Assembly (NCBI GenBank): GCA_020441225.1
Contig: JAGRMP010000059.1
Span: 8,554 to 19,305 of the forward strand
Length of the DNA: 10,752 bases
Origin: Maritimibacter sp.
GTDB lineage: Bacteria > Pseudomonadota > Alphaproteobacteria > Rhodobacterales > Rhodobacteraceae
Direction: 5' to 3'
Positions within the stretch are counted from its first letter, which is position 1. Each line of letters starts with the position of its first letter. The position numbers were made by a program, and so were the translations under genes. This document shows, one piece after another, positions 6,125 to 10,752 of the stretch. The notes under the pieces were generated by a model. It was not told the origin of the DNA. It saw only the letters and a program-made list of their open reading frames with translations, and searched no databases.

Positions 6125-7438
6125 GGTCATCACCGAATCCCTGTACTCTGCGCCGTCGGGGATATCGCCGGTCCAGCTCAGATTCTCCGCGTGGGACTCG
6201 TTTTTCGGCATGAGTTTCTGTTCGATGACGTGCTGGAACAGGCCGCACACCGCGTCCCGCCCCGCGTTGCTTTCGGTGACGGCGATGCCGAAACCATGGC
6301 AATCGACACATGTCCTTTTCCCGGGTTCCGATTTGATCCAATCGAGCGGTTCCGGCGGTGGCGGCCCCACCGGCACGATCAATGGGGGGCCGAGATACTT
6401 GTCCCCGTAGCAGGTGTCGCCGGGTTCGTCGAAGCAGAGCCGCCCTGGGTATTGGATGAAGGCGTTGTTGCCATTGTGGCAATAAGTGCAGGGATCTTTC
6501 AGGTCGCTTCCAACCGCTGCCGAGGCGGAATTGAACCAGGTTGTCGAGACCTTCCAGCTCGTGGGATCGTTTTCCAACATGTCCAGCGTGATCACCTCCG
6601 GATTGCCGGCCTCGTCCAGCCGCCAGTTTTCCCAAAAGCAGGTCGATTTGGACGTGGCGCTCTGGCAGATGACCCCGGCCAGGGCGAGCTCAGACGGGAG
6701 ATCCTTGTAGGGTTCTCTGACCTGTTTGTACCGGATCAACTGGGCGCAGAGACCGGGCTTTTCGGTGCTTTCGGAAAACCGTACTTCCGCCGGCCTGGTG
6801 TAATATATGTCCTTCTCGTCGTTCTGCAGCAGGCTCAGTGCGAGATCGACGTAAAAGGTCTTGCCCCAGCGCGGATCATTGAGGTCCGGGGGCTGGGGCA
6901 CATCGTCGACGTCGCATGGCATGTAGGTAAATTCGCGACGCGAACGGTACCCGCTGCGTTCGCGCGACAGACCGTCGAAGGCAGGCACCGCGCCCGGGTT
7001 CAGCCGGTCACCGGCGACGGACCGGAGCATGCGCAGGAGCGCCGCGGACTCAGCGCGGGCGGGGCTGGGGTCTGCGCCGAAGAGCGCCTCGTCGATCAGG
7101 AAGTCCAAAGCGTTGAGGTCGACCGCAGTATTGCCCGGCGCCGGGCGCGTTCCGGTCGCCGGGTCGAGGGGCGGAAGCGTTTGGTCATAATACACGCGCA
7201 GTATATCCGGCACATCGGTCTCTGCCATGACCCGGTCGGCCAGCTCCACGAAGAGCCGGTCGAGGTCCGGATCCTGGATATCAACCCACCGATTGTCCCG
7301 GTCCAGAATGGTGCCGTGGTATTGCACCGCGAGGTCTTGCAGTTGAGCCTGTGCCCGGGCCGCGCCGGACCACGCCAGCAGGGCAAGAACAGCCAGCATG
7401 ACCGGCACCGGCCGCGCCCGTTCGAATATCTTGGTCAT
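6104..7438 (-). CDS. Secreted diheme c-type cytochrome (family not recognised)
   Basis: This is a 444-residue periplasmic electron-transfer protein. The ATG at 7438 is preferred because AGGAGG (minus strand, 7448-7443) sits 4 nt before it, inside the longer reading frame that begins at 7459. A signal peptide runs to ARA at 27-29 (PVMLAVLALLAWSGAARA), consistent with Sec export. Two CxxCH heme sites are visible: CTYCH (residues 317-321) and CVDCH (377-381), separated by a proline-rich loop with PVGPPPPEP. Eight further cysteines in the mature region may form disulfides. Residues 30-300 contain no recognised domain. Distal heme ligands cannot be read off; methionines and histidines near the C-terminus (HVIEQKLMPKNESHAE) are candidates. 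It is convergent with tfuA, overlapping by 21 nt, and divergent from the 168-aa gene, so it is transcribed alone. I see no evidence that ties it to YcaO-TfuA beyond position. Confidence 0.88.
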   Translation of the reverse strand: MTKIFERARPVPVMLAVLALLAWSGAARAQAQLQDLAVQYHGTILDRDNRWVDIQDPDLDRLFVELADRVMAETDVPDILRVYYDQTLPPLDPATGTRPAPGNTAVDLNALDFLIDEALFGADPSPARAESAALLRMLRSVAGDRLNPGAVPAFDGLSRERSGYRSRREFTYMPCDVDDVPQPPDLNDPRWGKTFYVDLALSLLQNDEKDIYYTRPAEVRFSESTEKPGLCAQLIRYKQVREPYKDLPSELALAGVICQSATSKSTCFWENWRLDEAGNPEVITLDMLENDPTSWKVSTTWFNSASAAVGSDLKDPCTYCHNGNNAFIQYPGRLCFDEPGDTCYGDKYLGPPLIVPVGPPPPEPLDWIKSEPGKRTCVDCHGFGIAVTESNAGRDAVCGLFQHVIEQKLMPKNESHAENLSWTGDIPDGAEYRDSVMTLRDRCK

Positions 7439-7638
7439 GGGACCTCCTAAAAAATGCATTTCGAATAATCTCGGTGGTCAGGAGTGTAACCGGCCGCCGC
7501 GCGCCAAGGGAAGTGCTTCGAGGGTGCGGGCCCTGCGCACCGGGCCACCCGACAGCGCCCGAGTCACGCCTGTGTCACGGTGGAGCTGGTTGACTGTGTC
7601 TCGAAAGCGATGGTTTGCAAGCGAAGGGACCGTTGGAC
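7439..7638. promoter_or_regulatory. Divergent intergenic region between cytochrome and 168-aa gene
   Basis: These 200 nt must hold promoters for both flanking genes. On the minus strand the 40 nt before the cytochrome gene are AT-rich, ending in its Shine-Dalgarno. On the plus strand TTGACT (7590-7595) is a possible -35, but no convincing -10 follows at 16-18 nt. GTCACG occurs twice (7564-7569 and 7574-7579), 10 nt apart, about one helical turn, and could be a protein-binding site upstream of that -35. Confidence 0.3.
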
Positions 7639-8145
7639 ATGGACCGCCAGAAAAACTCTCCTAAATCGGAGCTGAGCGTCTTCGGAGCCGTCACCGATCA
7701 AGATCTGTCCGCCTTCGACGTCGGCTATGCGGTGTCGGAGTTTCTCCACTACGACGGCCGGCCGTTCTATCCGGTCGGCGCATTGTCGAAAGCGCGGGTC
7801 ATGCGGGTTTGGCTCGGGACCGGCAAGGGCCTGGTGACGCCGCAACCCGACCTGATCTTCGAAATGCCGCCGTTCGAAGGCCAGCCGGCGGACTTCCGTC
7901 TGTTCGAGATCGTGCTGCGCACAACCTGGGGTGCGGTCTACGGCGGCTGGGCCTTCGGCACGGATCTGAAACTTGCGGCCGATTTCTGGTCGGGCCATCG
8001 GGTGCTGCACACGCAATACCGGGGCGAGCGGCTGCAGTTCACCTATGACCTGCCCTCCGGCCGCTACCAGTATTGCGCGTCCGAATGCGTCTGGCTGAGC
8101 ACCGCCGAGATTCGGTCGATGGCCAAGGCCCGGCAACGGGCTTGA
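7639..8145 (+). CDS. Hypothetical 168-aa protein
   Basis: I do not recognise the family. ATG at 7639 is chosen because AAGGGA (7624-7629) lies 9 nt upstream; the frame extends to a TTG at 7615, but that has no ribosome binding site. The protein is soluble, with no signal peptide or membrane helix. It is aromatic- and glycine-rich, with predicted beta-strand character (FEIVLRTTWGAVYGGWAF, LQFTYDLPSGRYQY), suggesting a small beta-barrel or sandwich fold. Two cysteines lie close together near the end (YCASECVW), a possible redox or metal pair. The GC-rich codon use matches the neighbours, and the antisense open frame over the same span has no comparable start signal. It stands alone: divergent from the cytochrome and convergent with the binding-protein gene. 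Confidence 0.72.
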   Translation: MDRQKNSPKSELSVFGAVTDQDLSAFDVGYAVSEFLHYDGRPFYPVGALSKARVMRVWLGTGKGLVTPQPDLIFEMPPFEGQPADFRLFEIVLRTTWGAVYGGWAFGTDLKLAADFWSGHRVLHTQYRGERLQFTYDLPSGRYQYCASECVWLSTAEIRSMAKARQRA

Positions 8146-8146
8146 A

Positions 8147-8165
8147 GGCGTGGGGGCGAAACGCC
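8147..8165 (+). terminator. Small hairpin after the 168-aa gene, weak terminator candidate
   Basis: GGCGT (8147-8151) and ACGCC (8161-8165) pair across a 9-nt loop immediately after the TGA stop. No T-run follows, so intrinsic termination would be inefficient; it may simply mark the 3' end of the message. Confidence 0.2.
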
Positions 8166-8175
8166 GACACGCAAG

Positions 8176-8203
8176 CCGGTGGGTGGCCGGTGGGGATCCG
8201 GTG
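8176..8203. repeat. Three CCGGTG repeats with exact 11-nt period
   Basis: CCGGTG begins at 8176, 8187 and 8198; the first two copies extend to CCGGTGGG. The 11-nt phasing is exact. It lies in the 112-nt gap between two convergent genes, so it is unlikely to be a promoter element; slippage in GC-rich DNA is the simplest explanation. Confidence 0.5.
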
Positions 8204-8257
8204 CGGCGCAGGTGCTTCGCGAGCTGTCCGGGTGGGCGCCTGAGGCTGGGGGCCAGG

Positions 8258-9319
8258 TCAGGGGGCGAAGGCCTGGCGCCAGCGGATCAGGAAGCGTTCC
8301 GATTTCATCCCGTCGAGCGCGACCAGCAGGGAGGGGCCGAGCGGGATCGGGCGCTGTCGGGTGCTGTCGGGCGCGGTGTCGTCGTCGTCGAGGCCGCCGC
8401 CGGGGGCGGTGACCAGGTTCTTCGCGGCCATGCGCGCCTGGCCCGCGGGCGAGAGGATGAAGTCGAGAAACCCGGCGGCGTCGGGGTCGGCGGCCGCGCC
8501 CGGCAGGATGGCGGCGCGCGACAGGATGAGCGTGTAATCCTCCGGCGCGACGATGCCGAGCCCCGGGTTGTCCTGCGCGGCCTCGGCGGCATAGGAGCCG
8601 AGCACGTTGTAGGCGATGAGGAACTCGCCCGCCGCGACGCCGGCGATGATCTCGGCCGAACAGCAGGTGGCGACCGCGCCGGAGCGGGCAAAGGCCTCCA
8701 TCAGCGCGCCGAAAGTGGTCGCTTCGAGCGCGTCCATATAGGCGAAGAGAAACCCGAGGCCCGAGGCTTCGATGTCGTAGGTGGCGACCCGCCCGGCGTA
8801 GCGCGAGCCCTCGGGGCGCAGGAGATCGAGCAGGTCGAAGCGCGTCGCGGGCCGTTCGGCGGCGGGCACGAGATCGCGGTTGTACACCATCACCGCGGGT
8901 TCGCGCGACACGCCCCAGACCTCGTTGCGCCAGCGCAGATCCGGCGCGAGCGCGAGGGTTTCGGGCGAGATCCACGGCGCGGCGCATCTGTCGTTGACCA
9001 GTTTGACCATCTGGTGGACGCCGGAGCTGATGACGATGTCGGCGGTCGGCGCGCCTGCCGCGCAATCCGCCGCCGTGAGCGCGAACAGGTCGTTCGAGCC
9101 CCATTGCTCGTAGGTGATGGCGAGGTCGGGCCGGGTGTCGAGAAACGCGGTGACGGTCGGTTCGAGGATGGCGATGTCGGTGGTGGTGCGCAGGGTGATC
9201 CAGCGGCCGGCGGTCTCCGGGCCGAAGAGCTGCACGGCTTCGGGCATGGCGTCCTGGGCGGTGAGCGGGGCGGCGCCCAGGATGGCCGCGAGCGCGGCGA
9301 CGCGGAGGCGGCGGATCAT
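8258..9319 (-). CDS. Periplasmic ABC-type substrate-binding protein linked to a two-component system
   Basis: This is a 353-residue periplasmic binding protein. Residues 1-21 are a signal peptide (MIRRLRVAALAAILGAAPLTA, cleavage likely before QDA). The fold of class-II iron/AfuA-like binding proteins is suggested by TTTDIAILEPTVTAFLDTRPDLAITYEQW near the N-terminus, then ADIVISSG (93-100), the WGVSREPAVMVYNRDL hinge (135-150) and AAGFLDFILSPAGQARMA (281-298). Four cysteines occur (C86, C112, C219, C220), including an adjacent pair. Residues 307-318 are a flexible GGGLDDDD stretch. The ATG overlaps the kinase stop as ATGA, so it is the third gene of a regulator-kinase-binding protein operon. 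No permease or ATPase gene follows. As in PgtA-PgtB-PgtC and HptR-HptS-HptA, it may present a ligand to the kinase rather than feed a transporter. The ligand cannot be assigned. Confidence 0.88.
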   Translation of the reverse strand: MIRRLRVAALAAILGAAPLTAQDAMPEAVQLFGPETAGRWITLRTTTDIAILEPTVTAFLDTRPDLAITYEQWGSNDLFALTAADCAAGAPTADIVISSGVHQMVKLVNDRCAAPWISPETLALAPDLRWRNEVWGVSREPAVMVYNRDLVPAAERPATRFDLLDLLRPEGSRYAGRVATYDIEASGLGFLFAYMDALEATTFGALMEAFARSGAVATCCSAEIIAGVAAGEFLIAYNVLGSYAAEAAQDNPGLGIVAPEDYTLILSRAAILPGAAADPDAAGFLDFILSPAGQARMAAKNLVTAPGGGLDDDDTAPDSTRQRPIPLGPSLLVALDGMKSERFLIRWRQAFAP

Positions 9320-10701
9320 GGCACGGTCGCCTCCGGCAGCACGAGGGCGGCGCGAAAGCCCTCCGGCTCGGTCTCCATCTCCAGCCGCCCGCCGAAGGCC
9401 AGGGCGACCGCATGGGCGATGGACAGGCCGAGCCCGGTGCTGCGCCCGGAGCCCGCGGCGCTGGCGGTGAAGCGCTCGGCGAGCTGGGCGCGGATCTCGT
9501 CCGAGGGCCCCGGACCGGCGTCGCGGATCCAGAGCCGCGCCCGTCCGCCCGCGCGGTCGGCGCCGACGGTGACCGGCGGGGTGCCGTGGGCGAGCGCGTT
9601 GCCGAGCAGGTTCTTGGCGGCCTCGGTGAGCGAAAGCGCGTCGGCGAGCACGATCACCGGGGCGTCGCCGATCTCGAGCCGGACCTCGGCGCCGGGGGCG
9701 GTGTCGCGGTAGGTGCCCTCGTCGTAGATGTCGAGCGCGATGTCGCGCAGATCGAGCGCGGTGCGGCGGGCGGAATCGCCGCGGTGAATGACCAGCGCGC
9801 GCGACAGCATCTGGTCGAGAAGGCGGCTCATCCGCACCGTGCCGCGGTGCATCCGCGCGACGATCTGGGCGCGGTGCCCGGGGTCTTCCTCGTTGGTGGC
9901 GAGATCGGCCTGGGCGCGCAGCGCGGCGACCGGGGTGCGCAGCTGGTGGGCGGTGTCGGAGATCAGCGTCTTCATCGTGGCGAACTGGCGGTCGAGCCGG
10001 CCCATGAAGCCGTTGATCGCCTGCACCATGGCGTGGACCTCGCGTGGGACCGCCGCATCGATCGGGGTGAGGTCCTGCGGATCGCGCATGGCGAGGCGGG
10101 CGGCGATCCGGTCGAGGGGGCGCAGGGCACGGCGCACGACGACGAACGTGAAGGCAAGGAGCGCGATCCCGCCCACCACGAGACCGCCGAGCGCGTTGCG
10201 GGTGATGTCGAGGGCCAGCTCGCGGCGCGCGATCTGGGTCTGGCCGACGATCACCTCGACGGTGCCGGAGAACTGCCGTTCGGCAAACCGGCGGGTGAGG
10301 CGGATGAAGCGGGCGGGCTCGCCGGAGAATGTGGCGTCGTAGAGCACCGTGTCGGCGGCGCCCGCGGGGGGCTGTGGCAGGTCGTCGTAGCCCGTGAGCA
10401 CTGCGCCGCGAGGGCCGCGGAGCTGGTAGGCGATCCGGTCGTCGGCGGCGAGCGCCAGGAGCTCGAAAGCCGAGACCGGCAGATCGACGGTCGGCGCGCC
10501 GTCCGCGATCGAGACCGAGGCGGCGATGTCCTGCGCCGCGCCGACCAGCAGCCGGTCGAAGGCCTCGCGCGCGGCGGCGCGGCCATAACCGAAGGCAGCG
10601 AGCGACAGGGTGATGCCGCCCACGACCAGGAGCGCGGTCAGCCCGAACACCAGCCGCGCGGTCAGCGACAGGGTCGGCGCGGTCGGGGAGGGCTCAATCA
10701 T
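9316..10701 (-). CDS. TctE-like sensor histidine kinase
   Basis: This is an inner-membrane histidine kinase of 461 residues. The first membrane helix is at about 15-38. A periplasmic sensor follows at about 40-165 and resembles the 2CSK_N domain of TctE-type kinases (EAFDRLLVGAAQDIA, then FELLALAADDRIAYQL). The second helix is at about 170-190, then a HAMP-like linker beginning RRALRPLDRIA. The H-box is SDTAHQLRTPVAAL with H252 as phospho-acceptor, the N-box is KNLLGNALAHG (N364/N368), the G1 box is DAGPG (394-398) and the G2 box is GLGLS (423-427). All catalytic motifs are intact. The ATG overlaps the regulator stop by 8 nt, and the stop overlaps the binding-protein start by 4 nt. TctE relatives usually respond to carboxylates; with the adjacent binding protein, the signal is probably a small periplasmic solute. 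Confidence 0.95.
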   Translation of the reverse strand: MIEPSPTAPTLSLTARLVFGLTALLVVGGITLSLAAFGYGRAAAREAFDRLLVGAAQDIAASVSIADGAPTVDLPVSAFELLALAADDRIAYQLRGPRGAVLTGYDDLPQPPAGAADTVLYDATFSGEPARFIRLTRRFAERQFSGTVEVIVGQTQIARRELALDITRNALGGLVVGGIALLAFTFVVVRRALRPLDRIAARLAMRDPQDLTPIDAAVPREVHAMVQAINGFMGRLDRQFATMKTLISDTAHQLRTPVAALRAQADLATNEEDPGHRAQIVARMHRGTVRMSRLLDQMLSRALVIHRGDSARRTALDLRDIALDIYDEGTYRDTAPGAEVRLEIGDAPVIVLADALSLTEAAKNLLGNALAHGTPPVTVGADRAGGRARLWIRDAGPGPSDEIRAQLAERFTASAAGSGRSTGLGLSIAHAVALAFGGRLEMETEPEGFRAALVLPEATVP

Positions 10702-10752
10702 CGGCGCCGGCGGCGACGGTGGCGGCGTCGAGCCGGTAGCCGCGGCCGCGCA
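10694..10752 (-). CDS. OmpR-family response regulator, C-terminal end only
   Basis: Only the last 18 residues are in the window, entering from the right edge: RGRGYRLDAATVAAGADD, then TGA (minus strand, 10696-10694). The RGxGYRL motif is the wing hairpin that ends the winged-helix DNA-binding domain of OmpR/PhoB regulators. It overlaps the kinase start by 8 nt, consistent with a TctD-TctE-like cognate pair. The receiver domain and promoter lie beyond the window. Confidence 0.85.
   Translation of the reverse strand, partial: RGRGYRLDAATVAAGADD

Noticed and set aside
6191..7450. 419-codon open frame on the plus strand
   Set aside because: It is antisense to the cytochrome, which has a signal peptide, two CxxCH motifs and a strong ribosome binding site. 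The antisense frame has none of these.
8064..9413. 449-codon open frame on the minus strand
   Set aside because: It is out of frame with the binding protein on the same strand; its translation is an Arg/Pro/Ala-rich shadow with no domain.
8150..9712. 520-codon open frame on the plus strand
   Set aside because: It is antisense to the binding protein and kinase genes, which have full domain motifs. Its translation is Gly/Arg/Ala-rich with no recognisable motif, as expected for a shadow frame in high-GC DNA.

Overview
The window is high-GC DNA with compact, often overlapping genes. It looks like an alphaproteobacterium, most plausibly Rhodobacterales (Rhodobacter/Roseobacter type). That placement rests on overall gene style: a copA-cueR pair, a TctDE-like two-component system with a binding-protein partner, and high GC. 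There is no rRNA or other marker to confirm it. No tRNA, CRISPR array, insertion sequence or phage gene was seen.

Layout. (1) 1-1547, plus strand: the 3' part of a Cu(I)-exporting P1B ATPase (CopA) followed 12 nt later by its MerR-family sensor CueR. (2) 1548-1743: a 196-nt gap with a candidate sigma70-type promoter whose -10 lies inside a CCCTAT-n8-ATAGGG inverted repeat. (3) 1744-6124, plus strand: four tightly packed genes. These are a SARP/BTAD-type regulator with a TPR half, a 172-residue protein of unknown family with unusually low GC, a YcaO-domain cyclodehydratase-like enzyme, and TfuA. Gaps are 15 nt, 11 nt and a 4-nt ATGA overlap, so this is very likely one operon. (4) 6104-7438, minus strand: a secreted diheme c-type cytochrome, convergent with tfuA and overlapping its 3' end by 21 nt. 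(5) 7639-8145, plus strand: an orphan 168-residue soluble protein, divergent from the cytochrome. (6) 8258-10752, minus strand: a signalling operon in the order response regulator (only its C-terminal end), TctE-like sensor histidine kinase, periplasmic binding protein, with overlapping start and stop codons.

The most interesting region is the SARP / 172-aa / YcaO / TfuA operon. YcaO enzymes activate backbone amides with ATP, and YcaO paired with TfuA is known from peptide-backbone thioamidation (McrA glycine in methanogens, thioamide RiPPs in actinobacteria). No mcr gene and no recognisable RiPP precursor, transporter or protease is present. The natural inference is a dedicated modification system in which the 172-aa protein is the substrate or a substrate-binding partner, controlled by its own SARP-like regulator. 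This is a hypothesis. The other genes appear to be ordinary neighbours, although the divergent YcaO active-site motif, the permease-less binding protein/kinase operon and the unassigned cytochrome merit a second look.
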